The notes below the pieces were generated by a model that ran no database searches, had not been told where the DNA came from, and was given only the letters and a program-made list of their open reading frames with translations. Source: Excoecaria cochinchinensis (lineage: Eukaryota; Streptophyta; Magnoliopsida; Malpighiales; Euphorbiaceae). From it: DNA of 64,000 nucleotides. Location: assembly GCA_947683425.1 (NCBI GenBank), contig CANTUQ010000003.1, positions 4,464,001 to 4,528,000 of the forward strand, written 5' to 3'. Below, in pieces: positions 36,033 to 47,000 of the stretch (positions are counted from its first letter, which is position 1; each line of letters opens with the position of its first letter). A program made the position numbers and the translations under genes.

Positions 36033-38113
36033 TGTGACGCGCGTTGGATCCCCGCGGCCGCCCGTTCGACCGCCCGCACGTGGGAGATCGGGGCATTTGT
36101 GGGTCCGTTGGCATCTTGCAAATAAATTGCAAGTGCGTCTATGCTGGGCAACAAGGAGGTTTCATGGAGTCGCCACCTAATAAAACATTGGTAAAGTTAC
36201 TCTTGCCTCGAAGAGCCTAAGACTGCGCTTGGTATCCATTTTGGGCCAGCCAGAGGGGTCATGGAAGGTGAACTTCTCACCCTAAAGAGCCTAGGATTAG
36301 CGCTAAAGCCTCGTGACCCAAGAAGTATTTTGGAGGATAACCTCTAACCTCTTGAGCCCAAAGACCAGAGCTGGGTCCGGGATTTCTCATATATTTCTGC
36401 CTCATTTATTTTATGATCAAATCTTAATATCATTAATTCGCTCTCTCTCCACACTATGCAATTGATTAAAAGGCGCATTTATTCACTTTTTGAAGGCGAT
36501 AAATGATCAGATAGATAATGAAAGCGATAAATTACAATAATACAAGGAGCGGAATACAACTCCCTTTCATAAATGTGCGAATCATGCATAAATCGGGGCA
36601 TTGCTTATTTTGAGGACTTTGGTCCTCGCATGCATCATTATTAAAATTGGAGATTTTCGTTTATGATGATTTTATTGGATAAAAATAGGGCTTTGGCCCC
36701 TTTTTCACTTTATACAAACCTCATTTTTATTTAAGTATAAAATCATTAGATTATATTTATACATTAACGAGATATGAGAAGAATATATCCATATACATAA
36801 AATGATCAATGAATAACAAAATGAAGGAAATAATCGAGAGGGTTAGGAAACTGAACCGGACGGAATCCTCCGAATATGGTAGATAGCCGCTCAAGCTTGT
36901 GGTAGTCCAAGAGAAATCAATATACACTCATAGAAAAGTTGAGAGATGTTAATATACATAAAATTAACATGTAGGAAACCGAAAGGATTTGAAAAAGATA
37001 AAAAATGATTTAAAAGGATAGAGGCAGAACCCACAGACGGCCTTCCTTAGATGACCGACGGGCGTCGGTTAAGGTAACCGACATGTCCGTCTGTCACTCA
37101 AGGAGAGGCGTCTGTAGGTGGGGTGACCGACGGGCGTTGGTGATAAAGATGACCCGTCGGTCACCACTGTCTCCGAAAAAATAGGAGAGAGAGAATTCTC
37201 CCCAAAGCCAAAATATGGGGTTTTATCCCAAAAGGAGATAAAGAGAGTCAAAATAAAGGAAAATAATGACAGATATTGATAAATTCCACAAAATAAGGAA
37301 TAAATATGAAATGATAAGGAGAAGGAATCCGGAATATTTACCCTCAGATAATCGCTTTGGGTGAGATTCTTGTGTTGATTAAAGCCCCGTGCGTTCCATG
37401 AGAAGCAAAGGATGAAGGATCAAAGAAAGAAAAATGGGCTATTTCTTCTTCAACCCCTCAAAAGATTGATTTTGGAATCAATATCTAAAGAAAACTAATT
37501 ATCTTTAGTTCCTTTTTGATTGATTTGATCCTTGGTCAAATAGATTTCCTTTGTAAATGTGTTTTGTTAGAAGAGAGAGAAAATTTACTTGAAATTGGGT
37601 AGAGTTTCCCCCTTTGAAAATTTTTCCAACCCTTTTCTCTAGAAAATCCGAAGCTTTTATAAGCTAGACACGACCGACGGGCGTCAGTGTACAGGGGTGG
37701 GTGTCGGTGTACAGGGGCGGGCGTCGGAAGAATCCTTCTGACACAAGGATTCGTCCGACGGCCCTGCCACATCCACCGACGGGCGTCGGAAGGGTTGCGT
37801 GCTCCGGGAAACCAGGCGGCGTTCTGACAGGGGCAGTGACTTTCCAACGGGCATCGAAAAATACCACCAGCTGTCGGTGACTCGAAGCGACGGGCTGACT
37901 TCACAGACGGGCTGGCCGTCTGTGGAGTACGAAAAGCTTTTTGACTCAAAAAACCTCTGTTCTCTCCCCCTCTGCCCAGGAATGGTAAAAAGCCTCATTT
38001 CTCGTGGAACGTGGGACTAAAACCTCCAAATCCAGCCCCTTATACAGGCTCGGACACTGATTTCATCATAGGGTAACCTCTGATCCGGACCGCTCCGGGA
38101 CACGGTGCTTACA
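36033..38113 (-). mobile_element. Family A LTR copy 2, shared by A1 and A2
   Basis: It runs from TGTGACGCGC to GGTGCTTACA, 2081 bp. A PBS abuts its left side, so it is the 5' LTR of A1. A PPT abuts its right side, so it is also the 3' LTR of A2. Minus-strand TATA is at 37654-37663, the U3 dyad island at 37672-37924, and the 13-bp inverted repeat at 37122-37165. One LTR serving two internal regions shows a tandem array. Confidence 0.95.
37672..37924. promoter_or_regulatory. Dyad island in U3 of LTR A copy 2
   Basis: This is an array of GACGG/CCGTC-type dyads. CACAGACGG and CCGTCTGTG (9-bp arms, 5-nt centre) are at 37902-37924. CCGACG, GG, CGTCGG occurs near 37776. GAATCCTT with AAGGATTC is near 37731-37753. 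All lie upstream of the TATA box on the element's strand. Confidence 0.75.
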
Positions 38114-38130
38114 GTTTCCCCCAGTTTTGG
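38114..38130 (-). other. Polypurine tract of A2
   Basis: The minus strand reads AAAACTGGGGGAAAC next to LTR copy 2. Confidence 0.75.
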
Positions 38131-38299
38131 AGCAACTAGTGCACAAGCGCCTAGATAAGCCAAAACTCAGAGAAGGTTAGAAAGGAAGCGTACCTGTTAC
38201 GGCTTTTCACCCTCTTTGCCTTATGCCGGTTAGACCTCATCTTGATCTATTCGGCGATGCGAAGATACTCCCATCGGTCTCATCTCGACCTGTAGGGCT

Positions 38300-38765
38300 C
38301 GGCAGGATATAGCATGCTTTGGCCACAACCCCGGTTTGGAGTGCGGTATGCTTTGACCACAGCTTCGATCTGAAGTTCCCTTGCTAACCCCCATTCGATC
38401 TGCAAGGTGCGTAGCACTCTTTGGCTACTGCATGAACTGTGAGATGCAGCATGCTTTGGCTACAGTCTCGATTTGGTGAAGTGCGGCACTCTCTGACCAC
38501 AGCTTCGATCTGTGAGATGCAGCATGCTTTGGCTACAGTCTCGATTTGGTGAAGTGCGGCACTCTCTGACCACAGCTTCGATCTATGAGATGCAGCATGC
38601 TTTGGCTACAGTCTCGATTGGTGAGATGCAGCATGCTTTGGCTACAGTCTTGATTTGTGAGATGCAGCATGCTTTGGCTACAGTCTCGATTTGGTGAAGT
38701 GCGGCACTCTCTGACCACAGCTTCGATCTATGAGATGCAGCATGCTTTGGCTACGGTCTTGATCT
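38300..38765. repeat. Dimeric tandem repeat in the A2 3' UTR
   Basis: It has the same 73/36-bp unit order as 22990-23450 in A1, with scattered point differences. Copy number is unchanged between the two internal regions. Confidence 0.9.
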
Positions 38766-39190
38766 GAAGAAGAGGAGACCCCGCCGGGTTCCTTGTCCCA
38801 AAAGGGATCTTTTTAATCGATGTCTATGTTCAGATCGGTATTTCTCTGTACCTGCGTGATGAAAGATTTTGTTAGTTCATGTTTGAGTGGTCATCTTTTA
38901 ACCTGTCTATTGATGGCGTGATCTTGCTTTATTTGCTATGCCATGTTTCATTTTTCATATTTTCTTATTTGAGTTGTTATTCATCATTTTTGTTTCGTTT
39001 TTGTTATATTGTCATCTTCATTGACATATAAGTAAATATGAGAACATACACTTTCTGTGATGTGATTAAACAATTAACAATCGAATGATCATGCAATAAT
39101 GAAACAAAAGTTTTCACTAGAAACGTCATTTTTTACAGTGCATATACAAAATGAAAATGTACAATAGTTACAAAAATAACTCCCTGAAGA
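38766..39190. other. A2 3' UTR spacer
   Basis: This is the counterpart of 23451-23871. No feature is recognised. Confidence 0.5.
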
Positions 39191-41183
39191 TCAAAGAGGT
39201 GTGTAGTCGGAGGGCTCATCGGGATCCTCGTCATCTGATATGTGCACGGTCCCTGGCGGAGGTGGATGTAGAGCTGGCTGAGCCGTGGAGGGCCCTGCCT
39301 CGTGATCATGGGCCCGCCTAAACCGGATCTGAGCGTAGCCATCCAAGAAGGGCTGGGTACAGGTGCTCATAAACCCTAAGGTCTCAGAAACCTTGTCTCC
39401 TAACTTCTTGAAGGCTTGGCTCAACTGAATGGTCTGCTCGCTGGCGGCCTTTCTCCTCTGCTCTAGGCTCTGCTCCGTCTGCTCTCTGAACTCTCTCATG
39501 GTCTGAGATAGAGGTGGGAGGATCCCTCTATCGCCTGGACACGGGATCTCAGAGAGTCGAGCGACTCGTCGATCGTCTGTAGGGTCATGTCAACCCTCTG
39601 AGACGCCTGGTCCTGTGACGTCCTCAAATCATGAGTGAGCTGCTCCCTAAGCTCCCTCTGCCTCCGAGAAATCTACTCAATCAGCCTCATCTGCTCACCT
39701 CTGAAGGCCCCTAAGGCCCAAGCCTGCTCATCCCTGAAAACATCCAAGGCCCGAGCCTGCTCCCGAGTCGTATGCTCAATGTAGCCGGGCTGCTCTCGGG
39801 CTAAGCGCTCCACCGACTGGGACTGCTCCTGAATGGCAGCCTGCTGGCGATCCAACCTCTCATGAATAGCCCTATCCCTCTCATCCTGCCGCCGCTCTAA
39901 GGCTGTAAACATGGACGTGAGGAGCTGAGAGAAGTCAGGCTACGCAGGCTGCTGCGGTGCTGGCTCTGGCGGTGGTGCCGAGGAGGTGGATGCCGCTGGG
40001 TCGCCTCGGGAGTACGGGTGGTATCTCTCGGAGGGCCCGTGGATAGACCTCTGTACCCTGGCGCTCAGTGATGGGGCTAGAGTCGGCGCTCTGGATGCCA
40101 GTGAAGCGGCGAAGAGGTCGTCCATCGTGAACTCGAAGTCAAAGTCCGAGGGAGTCCTGGGCTGCTCCTGCTGCTGTGCTGCTGAGGAGGCTGAGGAGGC
40201 TGATGCTCTGGCTGAGGCTCGGGTTGAGGCTGGGGCTCTAGCTGCGGCTCGGGCTGTGGAGGCTGCTCCTCCGGGTGCTCCGGGTGGTCTGGGTCTGCAC
40301 CCAAGGGCGGGAGTGAGAACATCCGCCTGGTCTCATGAATGGTCAACACCCTGTAGGCCTCTGCCTGCCCTGATATCGGGGAGATCATCCCCATCTGTAC
40401 TGTCGCTGCGGCATCCACATGGATCCCCTCCTCCAAAGGTCCTCTCAACCTGTCAAGGTTAACCCCCAACCTCAAAAGTAACCGGGTGATAACTCCTCCT
40501 ACTATCACCACCTGTGTCAATCCTCTGCCGACTCTAGTCAAGTTGGCCAAGATCTCGTGGCTAATGTTGAGACGCTGGCCTGCCACCATAGCCCAGAGGC
40601 TCCAGATCTCGGCCGCGTTAAGCGACCCTGGATTACCAGCTCGACCAAGGTACGAACTGGATAGCACTCTGTGCAAATACCGGAGCGCCTGAGACACCAG
40701 TACGGTGCTCTTCGCTGTATCATGATCATACAGCACTCCCGGTAGGGTAATAGCCGCCCAATGGGCGTGTCTCACCGCTCGCCGCGGGATCTCGACCCCC
40801 TCCTCTGTAGGGAGCCCCATGGCCTGTGCAAATCTCTGCCTGGTAATACTGAAGTGGTCGCCGTCGAACCAAAACTGGACCACCCCTGGGTCGGTATCTG
40901 CACTATGAAAACCGGCGTAGCGAAGAGTGGCCAGGACCTAGCGAGTAGCCTCTGGAAAAGTCTGGAAGGAGAGCTCAAGAAACTCTATCCACCCGGCACC
41001 CTCGGCAAGTCAATCGAACTCTGGGGCCAACCCTAGGGCCTCTAGAAACGGTCAGGACACAAAGTGACTGACCCGAAGCTCTACCTGAGCCAATGCTCTA
41101 TACCTCTGAGCTGACTCATCATCCATCCAATCCGGAGCTACAAGCTCGGGCTGGGCCTGCGGTGCTCTACGTCTAGGAGGCAT
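39191..41183 (-). pseudogene. ATHILA-ORF1-like extra gene of A2, sense strand
   Basis: Start ATG is at 41183 (MPPRRRAPQAQPELV). In-frame stops are TGA 41052, TGA 41010 and TAG 40938; a 268-codon stretch (40883-40077) covers the conserved core. Small deletions near 40180 in the P/E/Q-rich linker then shift the frame, and further breaks split the coiled-coil part (39940-40125, 39673-39912, 39191-39499). The TGA at 41010 is the same codon as TGA 25696 in A1; the other breaks are private. The protein family is the same as for A1, with the same uncertainty about its function. Confidence 0.6.
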
Positions 41184-42054
41184 CCTGCAAAGGAGGAGAA
41201 ATTAGACAGCGAAAATTTGACAAAACAAATATTATCAGACTTATTTTCCAGTCGAAGGCCCATTTAGGCCTCACCAGGGCAATGGCGACCCAAAACAAGA
41301 TAGAAAATTGATAATGAATGAAAAGGCAAAGGTTGCCCACATGCTTTGTACATATCAAGGAAAAAACAATATGCAGTTATCATGGAAATAAATTTGAAGT
41401 GAATAAAAATGAGATTTCTAGGTCCAAGGTACGCATTGTACGAAAATATTCAATTTTTGAATAAAAAAATTGGGCAGCACCCCGGCAAGGGTATGCCCAA
41501 CCTCCTGCATGAAAAGGCATACAAATAGGCCTCAAGCCTCAACAATAATATGGGCATAAAGATGGGGCGCACCTCGGCAAAAGTGTGCCCCCAACAACAC
41601 AAGATAATGGTCTCAGGCCGCCAAAGCAAAAATATGCACAGAATGGTGCGCTAAACAGCGTAATTCTAAAGCATCAAAAATTATAGAAAAATTCTATTTC
41701 TATGTGATCATGCAAAAATTCAGGTTTAATTGCACTAAAAAGAAATGGGCAGCATTCTCCCTAAATTCCTAAGGCATTTTAAAATTTTCTAAAGTTGAAA
41801 GAAGAAGAAATGAAGAAATAAATTGAATAAAATTCAAGAAAAAAGTAATTATTTACTTATTTGGAATCGCGAGAAGTGTAGAAACAGAAGAAAATATAAA
41901 TATCAAAGCGCCCGGTGAGTAAATGATGCGAAATTATGAAGAAATCGCGAAAAAAGATGAAGAATGCTTGAAAAAACACTAAAAAAACGCTAAAGAACGG
42001 TTTGGGAGAGGAAGAAGAAAAGGACAGCAGCGTTTACACCGTCTGTCACTCGCC

Positions 42055-42256
42055 CTTATATAGAATTTAGTGACCGACGGGCTGGGCGTCTGTAGAAGCG
42101 ACCGACGGGCTGGCCGTCTGTCATGCAATAAATGCGATTTAATGCGCGTGATGAATGCAATGATGACGCATGCGCCTGCCAGGTGAATCTCTACCGACGG
42201 GCAGGCCGTCTCTCTAGAGAGACGGGTAGGCCGTCGGTGACCCTTCCCTATATATT
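42055..42256. promoter_or_regulatory. Bidirectional promoter with diverging TATA boxes and double dyads, A2 copy
   Basis: The minus-strand TATA CTATATAAG is at 42055-42063 and the plus-strand TATA TATATATT at 42249-42256, 185 bp apart. Between them are two 21-bp dyads (42073-42093 and 42101-42121, each ACCGACGG to GTCTGT) separated by 7 nt, and a 46-bp imperfect palindrome at 42193-42238. ACCGAC or its complement occurs four times. The plus side drives the PMD-like gene (ATG 42326). The minus side points at the ORF1-like gene through the candidate intron ending at 41184. Confidence 0.65.
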
Positions 42257-42325
42257 CTGCCAAAATTTTTGCTCTTCTTGAGTCTCTTCATTTTCCAACA
42301 CCTTGAGCCTTTCATATTTCTCAAA

Positions 42326-43695
42326 ATGTCTTCCTCTCTAGCCCAAAGGATGCACCGTATCTTAGATGACAAACACACTTGGGAAGAGGGAGCCCTTTCC
42401 TCTCTGTCCGGGCTGAAATACCTGTGCCGGGTGAAAGTCGGCCAGAACCTCCTCCTGGCGGTGACCCACTACTGGAACCCCCGGTTTCACGTTTTCCGAT
42501 TCACTTATCAGGAACTGTGCCCTTTGCCTGAAGAATTAGCTGCCATTCTCGGAGCTTGGTTCCCTCCTAGCGCTTTGCCCTGCGTCCCCCACTGCGGCCT
42601 ATTCCAGGCCCGGGATATAGCTATGGCGCTCGGCATACCCTCATCTGAGGCCGTTCGGCTGATTTCTCCGGGCTCTCTCTTTGCTCTGGGGCCACTGATC
42701 GAGGCTCTGGATCAGTTCACCGACATCCCCACCTACCGGGTAAGCATTACATTCTTGTTTTGCATGGTGAACTTCCTTACTGTTGTTCCAGGGGGTTTGA
42801 CAGGTGACTCTCGCCTATTCGGAGTCTTGGGCGACTTTCATCTGGGATTATCACCCTTACCTCTCATTCTGGCTGAAACCATTCTGGGCTTGGACGCTGT
42901 GAGCTCTGGATCCACTACAACCTTCACCGGCAGCCCCTTATTGCTCTAGGTACGTTATTATTTTAAAGTTAGTGCGTCCCTTATGGATTTTCACACTAGC
43001 TTTTCTTAGCGGGAGGTGCGTCCTTTCGGATTTTCACACAACCCTGTGCCTTATTTTTGCCTGAAGTAAACCCTACTTACTTCAGCGGCTTTTTTCTCTT
43101 TTTTTCTTTTTCTTCTCTTCTTTCTTCTTTCTTTTTTGTTTTGTTTTTTTTTTCTTTTTTTTTTTTTCAAATCTGGCTGCAAGAAAAACTGAAGATGTTT
43201 TCTGAACCACCCCCTCGCGTTACTCCACAGTACTCGCCAAGCCACTTTCTGCCGCGTCGACGACTTTATGGGTGTGCCACTACTAGTGAAGGCATTACCA
43301 GATTTGGCGAGCTGTCAGATGACGACATCAGTTTTACGTCTGCTTGGCTCCCACTGTCTCATGTGGTCATTGATGGGCCATCGGGGTGTGTTCCCCTCTG
43401 CGGCCTCCGTCAGGCCACCTTCTGCATCACCTCTCGATGTACACGCCAGCTCGGGATGACCCAGGATGTAGTGAGGGATCCTTTGTCTTTCCGGGGAGGA
43501 GCTCTCTCGGCTGCGTTTGCCTCTCGGTATCATGAGCAGTGGGGCAGACTACCAGTGAAGACTGTTATCCCGAAGTTCGGCAATCATTCTGTGTCTTCGA
43601 CTAACGAGTACAAGAAGAGGATCCTTAGTCCAGCATCTGATAACAGGACCCGAGGGCTCAAGCATTTGGTCGGCGAGAGCAGCAGCAGGACTTAG
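42326..43695 (+). pseudogene. PMD/DUF7745-like extra gene of A2, antisense, two exons
   Basis: Exon 1 (42326-42949) is fully open (MSSSLAQRMHRILDDK onward) until its last codon, which is TAG here and CAG in A1. The donor GTACGT at 42950 is kept. The acceptor has changed from CAG to CAA at 43168-43170, so splicing to exon 2 (43171-43695) is probably lost. Exon 2 is open to TAG at 43693. Motifs and expected length match the A1 copy. A possible small intron at 42740-42803 was rejected because reading through it gives the family-like ILAETILGL segment in frame. Confidence 0.6.
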
Positions 43696-44084
43696 CTTGG
43701 CTTACATATGTATTTCTTTTGGTGCTACATTTCTTTTTAACGCAGAACTAGGAAATGACAAAAAATGAAAAGGATAATATTCATTCTATTTCACGAATTT
43801 GTGTACATTTTCATATAATTTCAGCATACATGATCAGTTTTGGCATTTACTCAGCTGCTTACGCGCTGTTAACACAAAGAACCAAATTTTAACAGCATCA
43901 ACTCCTGTTACCAATCAGCCCTCTCGGGTTTTCACGATCGGACATTTTCTCTCATGCCTCTAATTTTTGCACAGGATGCCTTTTTTTGGTTTTCACCCTG
44001 TCGAGGCGCCCAATTTTAGCACAGCCGACTTTTTTCGGTTTTCGACTTGCAGGGAATTTTATTCTCTTCTTTTTATTTTGGTCT
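43696..44084 (-). other. Spacer between A2 pol and the antisense gene
   Basis: Counterpart of 28386-28775, with the same purine-rich blocks beyond the pol stop. No gene. Confidence 0.5.
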
Positions 44085-47000
44085 TTAGCCGTGGAACCTT
44101 TTGAGTCTGTCGACATTGATCGGCTCTTTGAACTCGTTCCCGTCACTATCCGACAAGATTGCAGCTCCTTTGGACAGCAGTTTCTTAAGGATATATGGCC
44201 CTTCCCAGGTCTGTCTGAATTTCCCTCTAATATCTGGTATGCGTGGCCTCATCTGCTTGAACACCATGTCCCCTTCCTTCAGCGGATGCTTTCTCACCTT
44301 CTTTCCGAAAGTTCTTGCTAATCTCTTATGGTAAATCTGATTATGATAATAAGCTTTCAGCCTACTCTCATCCAGTAAATTCAAGTGCTGTAGCCTCTGC
44401 TGCGCCCATTCGGCTTCTAGAATTTGGGCTTCCATGACCACCCTCAGTGATTTGAGATCTATCTCAACTGGCAATACTGCTTCCGTTTCGTATACCAGGG
44501 AAAATGGTGTAGCGCCTGTAGACGTCCTCACCGTCGTTCTATATCCCCACAGGGCAAAGGGTAACTTTTCGGCCAAGTCTTTGTAGGTTTGGACCATCTT
44601 GGACAGGATTTTCTTCATATTCTTATTAGCGGCTTCTACTGCTCCATTCGCTTGTGGTCGGTAGGGAGAGGATTTATGATGCTCGACACCGTTCTTCTCG
44701 AGGAGCTTCCTGGTTTCTCCCATGAACTGTACCCCATTATCAGACACTATGTGATGGGGGAGGCCATATCTGCATATCAAATTCCTCTCTATGAACTTGG
44801 CCATGTCCCTCGCGTCAATCTTTTTGAAGGATTCTACCTCTACCCATTTGGTAAAATAGTCAATTCCGACTATGATGTACCTGTGTCCATTGGATGCCGT
44901 AGGGCGAATCTCTCCGATGATATCTATCCCCCAAGTAGCGAAAGGCCAAGGTGATGTCAGGTTATGTAGCTCTGATACTGGCAGGTGCCTCAAGTCTGCG
45001 TATTGTTGGCATAATTGGCATCGCTTAACATATTTCGAGCAGTCGTTGTCTATCGTAAGCCAATAGAAGCCTTGCCTCATGTTCTTCTTAGCCAAGGTCA
45101 AACCGTTCATGTGGGTCCCACAGACACCTACATGGGTTTCCTCCATCACCTTGCGGGCTTCCTTTTCATTCAGGCACCTGAGCTGAATCCCATCCGACCG
45201 TCTTTTGTACAACACCCCTTCCAAGGATATGAACTGAGTAGATAGCTTTCGGATCATCCTCTTGTCTTTCTCAGTAGCTTCTTCTAGAAATTTATTGTTT
45301 TCCAAGTAGTTCATGATGTCGAAGTACCATGGTTTCCCATCCGCCACTTCTACTTCCATCACAGGCTCGATTTTAAAACTGGGCTTATCAGAACTCGAAA
45401 TCAGCACTGGCTTCATAGTCACTCCTTCGGAGTTATCCCACATTGACACTAAGGTTGCCAACGCATCAGCAAGATGGTTTTCATCTCTCGGCACGAAGTG
45501 GAAAGTGCAGGTCTCGAACTGCCCACATACCTCTTTCAAATACTCAACGTAGGGCATCAGCCGTTCTTCTTTTACTGCCCACTCACCTCGGATCTGGTTA
45601 ATCACCAGGGATGAGTCACCGAAGACTTCTATATTCTTTGCCCCCAATGCCGCTAAAGCTTCCAATCCAAAGGTGCACGCTTCGTATTCGGCTTCATTGT
45701 TGGTTGCTTTGTCCCTCAGCTTCTTAGCGAGGGGAAGTTTCTCATTATCTGGGGTCGTCAAGATGATCCCAACTCCAGCTCCTCTGTTATTTACCGCCCC
45801 GTCGAAGTGCAACTGCCATCCCTGAACAGAAATTGCGACTATGCTCTCATCAGGAAAGGTGAACTCGGGAGTGTCTCCTTGAATAGGATGCTCAGCAATA
45901 AATTCGGCTACGACTCGCCCCTTAATAGTCTTGCGGGTGATGTATTGCACATCAAACTCCTGTAGCAAGAGCAGCCACCTCCCCATCTTTCCAAGCAAAG
46001 ACGGTGCTTCCTGCAAATATCTTAACGATTCTGCTTGGCCACTGCTTGAACCTTGTACGAGTGGAAATAATGTCTCAGTTTTTTTGACGCCCAAATTACT
46101 GCGAGACAGATATTTTCTACTTCAGCATATTTTATCTCATAAGCTAGGAATTTCTTGCTGAGGTAATAAATTGCAAACTCCACCCCAAATTCATCCTCTT
46201 GAGCCATCATGGCGCCCACTGAACTGTCCTCTACTGCCAGATACAGGATAAGCGGTTTGATCGATTGCGGAGGCCTTAGCACTGGCGGATTCAACAGGTA
46301 TTTCCTGATGCTGTCAAAGGCTTTCTGGCATTCTTCGTTCCAGACCACAGGTTGATTCTTTCTAAGCAGCTTAAAAACAGGCTCGCATATCGAAGTGAGC
46401 TTGGCGATGAATCTGCTGACATACTGCAGCTTGCCCAGGAAACTCCTTACATCCTTCTCCTTTTGTGGCACGGGCATCTCTCTGATGGCCTTCACCTTGT
46501 CCGGGTCAATTTCTATCCCCCTCTGGCTGACGACATGTCCCAATATCTTTCCTGAAGTCACTCCGAAAATGCACCTCTTGGGGTTAAGTCGCAGATTATA
46601 CTTATCAATCCTGGTGAAGAACTTCTCTAGAGCTTCAAAGTGTCCCTCCCGGGTGGCTGACTTGACCATCATGTCATCGACATACACTTCCACTTCTTTA
46701 TGGATCAGGTCACCTAAGATCTTGGTCACCATTCTCTGGTATTTGGCCCCTGCGTTCTTCAGGCCGAAAGGCATGACCTGGTAGGCATAGGTCCCCCACT
46801 CCGTGATGAAAGCGGTTTTAACCCTGTTAGCTATTTTGTTCAGGATTTGATTGTAGCCCACATAACCATCTCCAAAGCTGTACATCGCGCAATTGGCGGC
46901 ACTGCCTATCAATACATCGATATGGGGTAGTGGAAAATCATCTTTAGGGCAAGCTTTATTCAGATCTCGATAATCCACACACACCCTGACCTTTCCGTTC

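Noticed and set aside
42740..42803. Possible 64-bp GT-AG intron inside exon 1 of the PMD-like gene
   Set aside because: Reading through keeps the frame and the family-like ILAET...LLLQIW segment, while splicing leads to an early stop.
46020..46100. Programmed frameshift in A2 pol
   Set aside because: A1 has one more G at the same place and an open frame, so A2 carries an ordinary 1-bp deletion.
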